Notes: generated by a model from the sequence alone, not told the origin. A DNA stretch of 64,000 bases from Meghimatium bilineatum (GCA_034231615.1 CM067298.1:32308127-32372126), one strand, 5' to 3'; positions 21,481 to 32,889 are shown, counted from the stretch's first letter. Made by a program: numbers and translations.

Positions 21481-22194
21481 TGATTTCCTTTACTTGCAAT
21501 TAGTTTTCTACAAGTCCTTCTCCAGAATAGTCCTAGAGGCTGATCCCAAACACTGTAATTTATATTGGCTGTTTCGATTGATTCTTGCTCACTTTATGTG
21601 GACGTTATTTCCCCTGTCATTGAAAAGCGGTAAAAGTCAGATCAGTCAAGATACTTGACGCTGTTTGGGATCGGCCAGCATTATTGTAAAGAAGAATTGT
21701 TTTTTCTATATGTGTTTTAACGTTATTGCTGAAAAATTGTCAAACTGGAAATCACTAGCATAACTTGAAACAATTTTCATGAGTAGAGCTATAAAAATAT
21801 ATAATTTAAAGGTACTCCTCCAACAAGGTTTGTTTACAACAGTTTCCATGACTTGACAAATCTCGTAGGATAAAATTGATTATTTTCTATGTTTTTGCTG
21901 TTAGGCGTCGCATGGTTGAACGACGAAAGGTTTTTTGGATTATTACACATCTGGTCGCTTGATATGTAACAATATTGTGGTGTCTCAGAAGGTTGGTAAC
22001 ACCTTCAATTCATCTTCTTCTGCTCTTATTCTGGCCTCTTGGTGTTTCTATTCTCATGTTGTGTACTCTTGCTGCTGGCCAATATGGGTTAATTCTTAGT
22101 AACTATCCGAAAAAAATTTTAATCTCTGTTGTTCAATATACATGACCACAGACGTTGTTACAACATTTAATTGTATATTTAGAGGGATAAATAA
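21481..22194. other. No gene seen
   Basis: No coding motif or repeat unit recognised. Confidence 0.4.
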
Positions 22195-22565
22195 ATAGGA
22201 CAGTTGCAAATTAGAAGCAACATAGATGTGGTTCTACAGAATAATGCTGAATGTACCAGGGATAGCTAGAAAACTAACGAAGAGGGGTTGAAAGTCAAAT
22301 ACGATAAAGGGATTACTTAATGATATTGGAAAGAGATCATCTTTTTTTAATACGTTATGAGACAGGGAGATCTGGGTAATATAGTTACAACAAGCAAGAC
22401 GAGGGAAAGAGAGATCAACGGTGAAATCATGAGAAAACATTAGATAATCAGACAGTGTGGCATGGCAAAGAGTCAACAACAATCCTGATAAAATATATTA
22501 GAAAAAGTGTTGTAGAGATCCATGTTCGCCTACGCCAGTCAGCACGGCTCTTAATTATGATTTAT
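22195..22565 (+). pseudogene. LINE C-terminal fragment (family C)
   Basis: Colinear with 8640-8990. It shares the words GATGTGGTTCTACAGAA, GAAAACTAACGAAGAG, AAGGGATTACTTAATGATAT and CGCCTACGCCAGTCAGCACGG. The frame is broken many times. Confidence 0.75.
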
Positions 22566-23355
22566 AAGGAAATGTCTAATTTCATTCTCTTGCCTTTCAA
22601 AAAAATAACTGCTAGAGTGGAGACATTAATGCGCACTAATACAATCTAAAACACAAACTTCAGATCTGAAGATACAGTGTAATGGTATGTGCTTATGTCT
22701 GATTCGTGTGTAAAGTCTGTATTGTATGTCAATTAGAAAGATGGACACAACGACAATGTGTTACATTTGCCAAATGTATATCGTTCTTTGCAACAGCACG
22801 TCTGTGAACACATGGTAATGTGAATATATATATATATATATAATTGTAAAAATAATTGTACATTTTATTTTAAAATCTACCTCCTGTTTTAATGTTTATG
22901 AGTTGCTGACATGAAGCACATAACGACATGTTCAACTGTGTTTGCCATTTTGATGGTACTTTTTATGTTGTCTGTGTTTGCATATGCCTATTAGTCATAG
23001 CTTGTGTTTAACCATACACCATATACTAGCACAATCTATGTATTAGCAGTTCTGAAAATGTTTTGGTGGAAAGCATTGTGTAATTAACAGTCAGTTCTGT
23101 AAGTTACATGCTTTGTTGTTAAAATTGTAATATTGTTATCAATATCTTTTGCTTATAGATATTGTTTGGTCAGCATTGTTATTGTTGATGTATTTAGTTT
23201 TTATATGTTCTGTTTTCACTATGGAACTTGGAGAAACAGTTTTGCATAAGAATAATATTTACCTATTTGTAACAAAAAGAGGTTGTATATAACGTTTTAT
23301 AATTCTATTTCTCCCATTGTCTCGTCACTCCCATTTCTACCATTCTTTGAATGTG
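22566..23355. other. No gene seen; short (AT)n at 22824
   Basis: Only a short AT microsatellite (about 22824-22842) stands out. Confidence 0.4.
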
Positions 23356-23356
23356 A

Positions 23357-24368
23357 AGATGTTAGATGTAGATGGTAGATGTTAGATGTAGATGTTAGAT
23401 GTAGATGTAGATGCTAGATGTAGATGTAGATGTAGATGTAGATGCTAGATGTAGATGTAGATGTAGATGTAGATGTTAGATGTAGATGGTAGATGTTAGA
23501 TGTAGATGTTAGATGTAGATGGTAGATGTTAGATGTAGATGGTAGATGTTAGATGTAGATGTTAGATGTAGATGTTAGATGTTAGATGTAGATGCTAGAT
23601 GTAGATGTAGATGTAGATGTAGATGTAGATGGTAGATGTTAGATGTAGATGTTAGATGTAGATGTTAGATGTAGATGTTAGATGTAGATGTTAGATGTAG
23701 ATGGTAGATGTTAGATGTAGATGTTAGATGTAGATGGTAGATGTTAGATGTAGATGGTAGATGTTAGATGTAGATGTTAGATGTAGATGTTAGATGTAGA
23801 TGTAGATGTAGATGTTAGATGTAGATGGTAGATGTTAGATGTAGATGTTAGATGTAGATGGTAGATGTTAGATGTAGATGGTAGATGTAGATGTAGATGT
23901 TAGATGTAGATGGTAGATGTTAGATGTAGATGTTAGATGTAGATGTTAGATGTTAGATGTAGATGCTAGATGTAGATGTAGATGTTAGATGTTAGATGTA
24001 GATGTTAGATGTAGATGGTAGATGTTAGATGTAGATGTTAGATGTAGATGTTAGATGTAGATGTAGATGTAAATGTAGATGTAGATGTTAGATGTAGATG
24101 TTAGATGTAGATGTTAGATGTAGATGGTAGATGTTAGATGTAAATGTAGATGTTAGATGTAGATGTTAGATGTAGATGTAAATGTAGATGTAGATGTTAG
24201 ATGGTAGATGTTAGATGGTAGATGTAGATGTTAGATGTAGATGTTAGATGTTAGATGTAGATGTTAGATGTAGATGTAGATGTTAGATGGTAGATGTTAG
24301 ATGGTAGATGTTAGATGTTAGATGGTAGATGTAGATGTTAGATGTAGATGTAGATGCGAGATAGATGT
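23357..24368. repeat. ~1 kb GTAGAT/GTTAGAT satellite
   Basis: About one kilobase of mixed 6-mers (GTAGAT, GGTAGAT variants, rare GTAAAT, GCTAGAT) and 7-mers (GTTAGAT). A 20-bp higher-order unit (GTTAGATGTAGATGGTAGAT) recurs many times. The array decays at its right end into GCGAGATAGATGTAACAGAT. Confidence 0.97.
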
Positions 24369-24369
24369 A

Positions 24370-25195
24370 ACAGATATAACAGATCTTCAGTAAACAGGAC
24401 TTACATTTGACCAGATTTGTCATGCCAAAATTGCAGAGGTTCATCCCTTTTGTTTGACGATATCAATAATAATACATAGTTGGGTATAAACAAAAAAAAT
24501 ACAACCCATATATTTGAAGATACAAGTAAGATGGTGAGGATTTCCATAATCAAACGCGAGTACTCAGCATCTGCTTGTTTTCCCTACTGCATGATGATAC
24601 ACCCACCCACCAGACATCTACTTTTATTGGGTTAGTCAAAAATATGAGATTAACAGTTGGTAAAATAAATGTGGGACTTATAAAACATCCAGACCAGAAG
24701 AATATTGACATGGCTACCCTTATTAATATTCTATTTTAACCACTCATACCACAATATGTTACCTATTTCCGTTCAATTTGCATATACCCAATGTTACCAT
24801 AGCCCTCATTTCTCCAATATGTTTTTGTTATCCCTGATACTGGTGATTAGGTCGTATTAATGCCACATTTTTCGTGATTAAAATTAGCAATGATTGTAAT
24901 AATTGTCTTTCTGTTGATATATACTATTTCTTTTATTATCATCATTGATTTACATATTGTTGATATTGTTACTGCATTACAGAAAACTGTTATTTTACAT
25001 TAATTAGTCACTGCTTTTAATGTTTTAGTACATGTAATGCCATCCAACAGTTAAATAGTGAAACTGATTATATTATGACTAAGACAAAAACACCATCCAT
25101 GAATCAATGCGCGCAATGCAAACAGGCAATATTCATTTGTGATCTGGCCAAATTTCAACCTGTTCCAGCCATCAAATGACAAATAACCTGCTGTT
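24370..25195. other. No gene; small dispersed repeat near 24530-24600
   Basis: GGATTTCCATAATCAAACGC, followed by CAGCATCTG and a TGATGATACA block, recurs near 26355-26430 and partly near 27950. Nothing coding is seen. Confidence 0.4.
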
Positions 25196-25199
25196 CATC

Positions 25200-25486
25200 A
25201 TACTAGTCGCCCATCTGTTGCCGAAGCAGAAAGGGGAGCAAAGAATAACAACACTGTTTACCTTTCATACATGTAATGAGACGAGTAATGAGATTATGGA
25301 GTAGAGTTGGCTGTTCCATCTCATATAGGGCCAAAGTGACCCAGAAGCCATGAGGACATCCAATGTGTCCGGCCGAAATGTGCAGATAAAGCAAAATATG
25401 TAAACCATGGCACTACTTATTCCATTCTCCGGACTACATTCTGCTAAAATGCAGGAGTTTGAGAATGAATACAGAAGAATAAAAAG
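25200..25486 (+). mobile_element. SINE1, long form
   Basis: Shows the 5' module (GGGGAGCAAAGAATAACAAC, TGTTTACCTTTCATACATG, GGAGTAGAGTTGGCTGTTCC), the core (CATCCAATGTGTCCGGCCGA) and the 3' region (CCATTCTCCGGACTACATTC, GCAGGAGTTTGAGAATGAA). It ends with an AGAAGAATAAAAAGAAG tail. Confidence 0.85.
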
Positions 25487-25578
25487 AAGTTTAATTAGTA
25501 AGAGGTGCATTGTTACGTATGCTGTAGCATAGAGCAAAGAGCGAATATTAAATTATGTTTTAAAATTGGAAAAAGTAC

Positions 25579-25846
25579 TATTGAGACAGTTGAACCATTT
25601 GGGATGATTTGAAATATTGAGACAGTTGAACCATTTGGGATGATTTGAAATATTGAGACAGCTGAACCATTTGGGATGATTTGAAATATTGAGACAGCTG
25701 AACCATTTGGGATGATTTGAAATATTGAGACAGCTGAACCATTTGGGATGATTTGAAATATTGAGACAGCTGAACCATTTGGGATGATTTGAAATATTGA
25801 GACAGCTGAACCATTTGGGATGATTTGAAATATTGAGACAGCTGAA
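25579..25846. repeat. 36-bp minisatellite, ~7.4 copies
   Basis: Units of TATTGAGACAGTTGAACCAT plus TTGGGATGATTTGAAA at a strict 36-bp period. The first two copies have GTTGAA and the rest GCTGAA. The period is a multiple of 3, so the minus strand is open as a 12-residue repeat (MVQLSQYFKSSQ), which is probably incidental. Confidence 0.97.
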
Positions 25847-25904
25847 CTAATGAAACAATTGTATGGGGATCAATGTTTATATCATGCAAAATATGTTATT
25901 CTAG

Positions 25905-26265
25905 CTTCAGGTGTGGAAACGATTATAAATGAAACTAGACCGGGACATAAATTTCTTTTCATAACGATGAGCTCATAGTCAAAGCCAGAAGACACGAAAA
26001 TCGTTGTTTTACTATGAGAATATTGGCAGATGAATTTAATGTTAGTCGAGAGGCGATTCGTAGTATTTTAATGAATGATTTGGACAAGAAAAAGTCACCT
26101 CCAGTTTTGTAGTGGAGGTTTTGTAGTTTTTGATTGTAGTGGAAGATGAAATATGGTGTTTTCGCTATGATCCACAACTAAATGTCAAAGTACTCAATGG
26201 AAATCACACTCATCACCAAAAGGTAAAATCATTCTTCTTTAAAAAGTCAAAATAATGGTAATATC
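25905..26265 (+). pseudogene. Mariner-type transposase relic
   Basis: Two out-of-phase pieces of a mariner transposase. At 25960-26110 the frame reads DELIVKARRHENRCFTMRIL, then ADEFNVSREAIRSILMNDLD, the second helix-turn-helix region. At 26135-26260 it reads VVEDEIWCFRYDPQ, equivalent to the GDExW first catalytic Asp block, then KVKSFFFKKSK. The WVP motif and the second and third acidic residues are absent, so it is inactive. It belongs to a different subfamily from the copy at 60801-62135. Confidence 0.8.
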
Positions 26266-26489
26266 GATAAAATTGTTTCTACAACAGCAAGGGAATTATC
26301 AGAGTTGTAACTGCCTATGTTTATTTAAGCATGTTGAAACGCATATTGTATTGAAGAGGATTTCCATAGTCAGACCCAAGTATTGAGCATCTGTCTGTTT
26401 GTCCCTGCTGCTGATGATACATCAACTCACACGGCAGTATCCATACAGGAATTTGTAACCAAAATAAAAAACAAGTGAGTGTTCTCTAC

Positions 26490-26669
26490 CGTCCACAATA
26501 CTCCCAGATCTGTCACCCTGCGATTATCTTATATTCACAATACTGCCAGATCTGTCACCCTGCGATTATCTTATATTCACAATACTCCCAGATCTGTCAC
26601 CCTGCGATTATCTTATATTCACAATACTCCCAGATCTGTCACCCTGCGATTATCTTATATTCACAAAAC
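26490..26669. repeat. 42-bp minisatellite, ~4.3 copies
   Basis: Unit TATTCACAATACTCCCAGAT plus CTGTCACCCTGCGATTATCT plus TA, at 26532, 26574 and 26616, with a partial copy on each side. The period is divisible by 3, so two frames look open. Confidence 0.97.
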
Positions 26670-28264
26670 TACAGTTATCATTAAATGCGCGCCTCTTTGG
26701 AGATATTGATGTAATCCAGAAGGCTGTAACAAGTAAAGCCATAACAAAGGACAACTTCCAGAGGTCATTTCAGTTTTTTATATTATGCCACTAGCTGCAT
26801 GAATGCCAAAAAAGGATTACTTTGAATAAAACACTGTAAAATAATAGTTTTTCCTTTTTGTTCAAGCAGTCTCATGATTTAATTGTTGGACGGTGTATTT
26901 ATATTGTTCATGTAGTTAATGCTGCTATTGATTGTCTCTTTGCATCAGTTGATGGTCCTAGTCGTTGCAATTATGTTGTATTCCTTGATACTGTTAGAGT
27001 TATGGTCATTGCTAATAACTGTTCCTTACTTCTGCTAAAATCAAACAAGCAAGAACCATTTCATATCTTTACTAAATGTCATAACAAAAACTATATAGAA
27101 ACCGTGATTATTGTGTTGTTATTTTCAGGAAGATATTTTTAAATTGTCATTACCGTCACGCATTTGATAAATAATTAAAGAAATTACAAGCTAATACCAA
27201 GACATCTTTTGCAGCAGAATTGTTGATGGATATGGGAGAATATACTGAGGTTGTTAACAAACGCCTGTTGAATGCTAATACTGTGGTTATGACACATGTG
27301 CTAGAGGAAGTTTGGCATGAAGGATTAGTATGGGAGGATTAGTCATGTACATATCAATGATGTGGGACAAGGCGCCATCAGCATGCATACCCTTGACATT
27401 TGCTTTTGCTAAGAGCCACGGCAATTAGAGAGAAGATATGCTTGCATCCAATGTATCAATTGATCAGACGTTGGAAGTGGATTCTGGGAAAATTTTGAAT
27501 ATGTTACACAAACTCCTGTTGGATGCGGACGAATTTTGTCTTATGATTCATAAAGCTGAAATTGGGAGAAACTAGTAACACTAAATGCATTGGGGTTTTA
27601 ATTAGGAACTTATTCAAGGCACGGGAACCATTAGCATGCATATCCTTTAATATTTTGGGGGGAAAGGAGAGGGAGAGAGATTGAGCATCCATGGGACTGC
27701 CCAGATTACAAGGATGTCCGTTCTAACTCATAACAGACAATTGTGATATGAAACTAATTCTTATTTCTTTGCTGTTATTTGTCAAAATCCCCAAGAAATA
27801 TGAGTGATTAGCTTTGATTAATATATGCAGTGTGTCAGTTCCTCTAGTTTTCTTTCATATCCAGGAAACTTCAGCTTGTGACGGCTTACAATTCTTAGTG
27901 AAGAAGTCTCCTACTCAGATGAGCCTATGTAATGAGACAAGACGGTATTTTTCATAGTCACCCACTGCGCATCTATCTTCACACGAAGCGCTTTGCTGCG
28001 GTGAACCATTCTTATTGTAGAAAGATGATTCCATTAACCACCGTGTCCTTGTGTACTGAACACGATTGTGAACTGGGCAAAGGTAGCAATTGAATTAGAC
28101 TAGGTTAATTCGTCTTTATAGACGAGGTCCTTTTTGCCAGTAGCAACATTAAACACTTACGAAGTTTGATTTCAAATTGTTCATTTTCCACGCATTCAAT
28201 TCACCTGCATGTTGTGACCTTCCAATATTTTGCAAGAACGGTCAGTGTTTTGACTCAGTCAGGA
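26670..28264. other. No gene seen
   Basis: Open frames at 26858-27142 and 27504-27692 show no family motif and no splice context. The words GCACGGGAACCATTAGCATG (27617) and GGCGCCATCAGCATGCATAC (27371) suggest an old local duplication. Confidence 0.35.
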
Positions 28265-28500
28265 CGATTTAATACCTACATGACGATTTTGGTCATCCAC
28301 GTTACAATTTATGCCCACATGATTTATCTCACATATGACGATTTATCACCCACTGCTGATATCGCCAATTTATCACGCTCTGCTAGCTGTTGGCGATATG
28401 TTATCCACTGCTGGATGTCAGTGACTAACTACCCACTGCTGGCTGTCAACGATTTACTACCCACATCTGGCGATTTATCACCGATTTATGTTAATCATTT
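28265..28500. repeat. Degenerate ~31-bp tandem repeat
   Basis: GACGATTTATCACCCACTGC and TGGCTGTCAACGATTTACTA variants recur at irregular spacing. The 142-codon frame over it is a product of the repeat and has no domain. Confidence 0.65.
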
Positions 28501-28895
28501 AGGAAAAATAAAATTATACTTGTCAAAATCATCCAGGAAACTGAGTTACGATGTAATATTCTGCTTATTTGTAAGAGTCATTTCTGCACTTTGATTATGT
28601 CATGACTTATTCTGTGGAAGCATTTACATTCATTACTCACCATTGACATCTGTTTTATTAAAACCTGTTACCTGTTTCCCTTGTTTGATCATGTTTTCCT
28701 CGAAGTGGTTGGAGAGCAAAAGGGGGTATGGTGCTTGCTAGTGTATGTATAATCAATGGATAAAACTGAGATAAAATAAAATGAATATATTGCACGCTTT
28801 TCAACTAAAATTTAATCATTTCTCTGAATGATTATGTGGGGGAAAAGCTAAAGTACATAGCTAATATACTTCATTATTACAATGATAGTGTATAT

Positions 28896-29059
28896 CTTCT
28901 TTTTCTTTTGCTTTCATTCTCAAACTCTCACTGGATCTCTCTTGTAGCAAGAACATGATCCTATTAGATTTCCAGCAGGATGTAGTCCAGTTAATGGAGA
29001 TGCGTTGTGTTGGTTTTTAATTTGTGCCAATGACCCGACACAGCCGTCTTCGGCGGAGG
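28896..29059 (-). mobile_element. SINE2, near-complete, with imperfect TSD
   Basis: A reversed element with a TTCTTTTTCTTTTGC tail side, CTCACTGGATCTCTCTTGTA, the palindromic module (GATCCTATTAGATTTCCAGC), AATTTGTGCCAATGACCCGA and a 5' end at GTCTTCGGCGG. The flanks TAGTGTATAT (28886) and TAGTGTGTATAT (29060) look like a duplication altered by one GT slippage. Confidence 0.8.
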
Positions 29060-29169
29060 TAGTGTGTATATATCACGGCTTACTTTTTTTAAATAAAAAG
29101 GTAATTGACTGCCTATTATTTCAGCCAGTAAAAATGATCAGCATTTCATTAACTAAAAAGTAGCTCTTG

Positions 29170-30110
29170 TTGTGATGTATGCTCTTTTCAACCACAGACG
29201 CTAGTCCAATTTGGTTAGATCAGAGCGTTTAACATCAGAATATAATGGTTCTGTTAGCACATTGAGTGTTTGAGTGTACGTCTTTCTCATTCTACCCCTC
29301 AATCGTTACCTTGAACTATATCACCATGCAATTTCAAACTCTTTCAAGATCGATGAGTGAAGGAAAAGGGGAGCATTAGTAAAATCCTAGAATGAAAAAT
29401 CAAGGAATGGTCTGAACATGATTTTTCTACACTCGTCCAAATGGCTGAGGACAGAGGTTTTCTACACTGATACAAAATGGCTGAGGACAGAGGGTTTCTA
29501 CACTGATACACAATGGTTGAGAACAGAGGTTTTCTACTTATACCAAATGGCTGAAGACTGTGGTTTTCTACATATACCAAATGGCCGAGGACGAAGGTTT
29601 TCTACTTATACCAAATAGCTGAGGACAGAGGTTTTCTACTTATACTAAATGGCCGAGGACGAAGGTTTTCTACATATACCAAATGGCCGAGGACGAAGGT
29701 TTTCTACATATACCAAATGGCCGAGGACGAAGGTTTTCTACTTATACCAAATAGCTGAGGACAGAGGTTTTCAACACTTATACCAAATGGTAGTTAATGA
29801 GTTTGCCTCTATTTTGGAGAGGCATGCCCCTTTCAACCAGCAGACAACAAAGTCCAATTAGGTTATATCAGGACACGCTACCATAAAATATTAGAGGTAA
29901 CAAAGACCCCAATCTTTGATAATTGCTTATACCAAATGACTAGGTTTTGTGAGGATTTCATGTTCTAAGTCAGTGTGGCATCCCTATGACCTTGACTTAG
30001 TTACGTAAAACGCACCTCTTATGGTGAGGTTTGATCAACTGTGGATGTTAGTCAAATATGGTTATATCAGAGTTTTACAACCATCAAAAAATGGAGGTCA
30101 CGGTTCTGGC
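29170..30110 (+). repeat. Dispersed repeat R5, three diverged copies around a minisatellite
   Basis: The motif CTTTTCAACCACAGACGCTA, with GTCCAATTTGGTTAGATCAG and a GTTTAACATC end, occurs at 29188, 29828 (CAACCAGCAGACAACAAAGT) and 30035 (CAACTGTGGATGTTAGTCAA). A further copy is near 34110. The unit is about 80 bp and of unknown type. Confidence 0.55.
29430..29795. repeat. ~33-bp minisatellite, ~11 copies
   Basis: Unit ACCAAATGGCCGAGGACGAA plus GGTTTTCTACATAT, with TGGCTGAGGACAGAG and TAGCTGAGGACAGAG variants. Copies with the same variant are not always adjacent, as in gene-conversion-like homogenisation. Confidence 0.93.
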
Positions 30111-30114
30111 AATC

Positions 30115-30645
30115 TAGTCAGCACGAAACTATTTTAAAGGTTCCTGTCTAAAGGGATGCTACTCAGTCATAAAGTAACAAAATCAGAAGAAAACAGGTGA
30201 GATTTAAACCAAGTCCATTCAGCTAACACCAATTCGCCTCAAAACTTGTCAAAACATTATCCAAATTCTACCAATCCGCATCATACTTGAGTGCAAATGG
30301 GTAAACCTTAGTATAATTAAGTATGTCCTTGGTACGTATCCCCAATGCATCTACTTTTATTTGTTATCTCCCTTTCTGATTATATAAAAGTTATAGGGAT
30401 AAAAATCCAGTGATGGTGGATGCAGAAGTCAGGGTATTAATTGACGATACGATAAAACTAAAGAAAGTGATATAATAATCAGGTCAGTCGTCATCAACAC
30501 TGTGATTGAGTTTTTTCTGCATGTCCCGGTTGGACAACTGTCAAAGAATTTAGTGGTGCCTTCATTATAACAACAAGCAGTATTACGATGGTGATAATGA
30601 CTGTGACTAAGCACTGTCATAGTTGATATCACAGGACTATTCTCC
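30115..30645. other. No gene seen
   Basis: Unassigned sequence. Confidence 0.4.
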
Positions 30646-30930
30646 TGAGTAAGGTAAAAGTAAAGTATAGTAACCCATGGCTATTTATTAATGCCGTAGG
30701 GGTGTGAGATGTTAGCGATCTCACATTTCAGTGGCTCTGCAAATGAGGGCAGTAGCCTTCTCCTCTCCTTCGCAGTCTTTACTTCCCGGATTAATCTGGT
30801 ACCCATTTAAGGCTGGGTCGACCAGGGAGCCATGCGATCTGAAAAACATTTCCGCCTCAACTGGGGAATGAATCCAGGACAACTTATATGCGAAGTCAGT
30901 GCGCTAACCACTGCACTACGCGGCTCCCAT
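30646..30930 (-). mobile_element. tRNA-derived SINE (family T), full length
   Basis: Read on the minus strand it begins GGGAGCCGCGTAGTGCAGTG at 30928 with an A-box in TAGTGCAGTGGTTAGCGC. A B-box GGATTCATTCC follows, then a central region (GGTCGACCCAGCCTTAAATG, GGATTAAT-type words, AGTAAAGACTGCGAAGGAGA) and GAAATGTGAGATCGC. The 3' end is AATAAATAGCCATGGGTTAC with a CTTTACTTTTACC tail. It is about 280 bp and serves as the reference for the copies at 4366 and 62432. A TGAGTA word on both sides may be a short TSD. Confidence 0.88.
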
Positions 30931-31105
30931 GAGTATTACTTATTAACTCAAATAACATGATCCGCAAAGTTGAAGTTGGAGTTGTCCACTATCAATGGGT
31001 GGAGTTCTTTATACAATCTATATAACCAGAAAAGTTGTCTTTATATTTGTGCCAGGATGTGGGGGATGAAGTAAATGAACATGCTGATACACTAGTGAGC
31101 ATTAC

Positions 31106-31179
31106 CACAGTGTCAATATCCACAGTGTCAATATCCACAGTGTCAATATCCACAGTGTCAATATCCACAGTGTCAGGTA
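31106..31179. repeat. 15-bp tandem repeat, ~4.8 copies
   Basis: Unit CACAGTGTCAATATC repeated in strict phase from 31106. Confidence 0.97.
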
Positions 31180-31189
31180 CATCAATGAA

Positions 31190-31585
31190 CCGATCTGACA
31201 TAATTATGATTTAAGGGACTTCATCTGCTCAGAAGATTTTGAATCATGGTCGCTCTGAGGACTGCATGAGATTGATAAAAAGGTCGAAACAGCCCTTAAC
31301 CCCTCGGCTGCGGAGGCATCCTTGAGGATACGATGAAAAGTTACCTCTATTTTGCAGAAATCTCCATATGGAGCGATGGGCCATGTATTCATATAATTTA
31401 TCCCTGAAAACACCTTAAAGTGTTCAAATACTCTGAGTGGTTAATTCAAGCAGTCTAGAGGTCATCTAACAATTGAGATTCAGCATTTGCACATGTTTAT
31501 AAGCCTAATTTCTAATTTCTGTGTGTTGACATGGCTAGCTTTTCTTTTCTGGCATTTTCAATAAATTCTTATAAATTATAATGAT
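31190..31585. other. No gene seen
   Basis: Unassigned. TTAACCCCTCGGCTGC at 31292 faintly resembles a transposon end, but no partner was found. Confidence 0.4.
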
Positions 31586-31589
31586 TCCT

Positions 31590-31795
31590 AAAAATGGAAT
31601 GCTTTGTGTCATGGTTACAGTTCTACGTCACCTTTCGGCCTGGCACATTAACTTCAGCATGACTTCTGGGTCACTTTGACCCCATATGGGATGGAACACA
31701 AACTCCACCCCACAACCTCCTCAGTTGTCTTTTACGACATGCATGGAATGTAAACAGTGTTGCTATTCTTTGCTCTTTCGATCCTCAAGAACACA
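31590..31795 (-). mobile_element. SINE1, long form, lacking its 3' tail
   Basis: Starts within the 3' region (AAAATGGAATGCTTTGTGTC). It then has the reversed core (CACCTTTCGGCCTGGCACAT, TTCAGCATG), the 5' module (CCCCATATGGGATGGAACAC, GTCTTTTACGACATGCATGG, AACAGTGTTGCTATTCTTTG) and the end at CTCTTTCG. The GAA tail and the TAGTCC block are missing. Confidence 0.8.
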
Positions 31796-31799
31796 TGGA

Positions 31800-32304
31800 G
31801 TTTTACTATTTATATTGTATAATTATTGCTGTCTTGGGGGGGGGGGGTGCACACCACACAACCTTAGTCACCTCTTATGATGTACATTACTATTTAATAT
31901 TACACCATTTGCTACTCCTTCCAACTTGAACAACACATGAGATCAAATTATCTCACACAAGAATAAAGTTAGTAATTTATAGGGAAAAAAAACTTTATTT
32001 TATTCAGCTTATATTTCATACACAATTCAACTCTTACAGTGAACAAAGAGGAAGAAGTAGGTACCACGGCTTGCATGTAATGACACATTTAATCTCATTA
32101 AAATTATATCCACAACCAAATTAAGACAATAGTGTCATTAAAAATGTATACTTGCAAGAAAATGAGTGAATGCCATACATGAAACTACATCTCATTGATC
32201 AATAACCACAATCTGTATGAACTAGAATCATATCATTTTTATAACATTTTCATGCATGCATTCTTCAATATTGACAATTTGACGTAGTCAATGTCAATAC
32301 TGAA
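31800..32304. other. No gene seen
   Basis: Holds a (G)9 run near 31837 and minus-strand AATAAAATAAAG near 31995-32006. That motif could serve as a polyadenylation signal for a minus-strand transcript, but no gene end is supported here. Confidence 0.35.
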
Positions 32305-32880
32305 AAATGAACTTTTCACATTGTATCCATCATCTTGAAATTGTATCCCTGTTCTTCACATTGTATCCCTGTTCTTCACATTGTATCCCTGTTCTTCACA
32401 TTGTATCAGAAACAAGAGAGCAAATAGGCTTGTGAATGCACCTATAGTATGCAAATTGAGAATGGATAAGGGAAACATTTTGCGGTTGCTTGGTGAGTGA
32501 TTGTTGAATGTAGACACTACTACAGATGATGTATGTAGGATTATTGGGAGAATTTGGTATTCAGTGTGGCACGAGTACATTTAGGGCCATCTAAAGGACC
32601 TAAGTAGGAATCTGTTCAATCAGTGAACCACAGGAACCATCAGTATGCATTCACTTCAAGAATTGCACCCTCAGATTTGTGGTACACACATTTCTATTCA
32701 CTGATCACTTTCAGAGTACTTCTGTAGACACAGTGACCACTTTCTTTTTCTTCTCATTTTGGGGGAAGGTGGGATGGGTGTATATATGGTATTGTAGTTT
32801 AGGAATCATCCACCCGTCAACAATGTGGAAGAACAGGGATATAATTTGAAGATCATGAATACAATGTGAAAAGTTCATTT
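32305..32880. repeat. Foldback: 60-bp inverted arms, 457-bp spacer
   Basis: The left arm 32305-32363 (AAATGAACTTTTCACATTGT ... TATCCCTGTTCTTCACATTG) is the reverse complement of 32821-32880 with about five mismatches and one indel. A 20-bp tandem repeat (TTGTATCCCTGTTCTTCACA at 32341, 32361, 32381, with a diverged unit at 32321) overlaps the left arm only, so the right arm preserves the pre-expansion state. Confidence 0.88.
32321..32407. repeat. 20-bp tandem repeat, ~4.3 copies
   Basis: TTGTATCCCTGTTCTTCACA three times in perfect phase after one diverged unit, with a partial TTGTATC at the end. It is part of the left foldback arm. Confidence 0.96.
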
Positions 32881-32889
32881 GTGAAAACT

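Noticed and set aside
23357..24368. Telomere-like repeat
   Set aside because: The units are GTAGAT/GTTAGAT, not TTAGGG or another known telomeric motif, and the array is interstitial.
25578..26709. Open frames with 12- and 14-residue repeats (MVQLSQYFKSSQ; HNTPRSVTLRLSYI types)
   Set aside because: These are products of the 36-bp and 42-bp minisatellites. Several frames are open at once, as expected for short repeats and not for coding selection.
28166..28594. 142-codon plus-strand frame
   Set aside because: Lies over a degenerate tandem repeat, has no recognised domain and no splice context.
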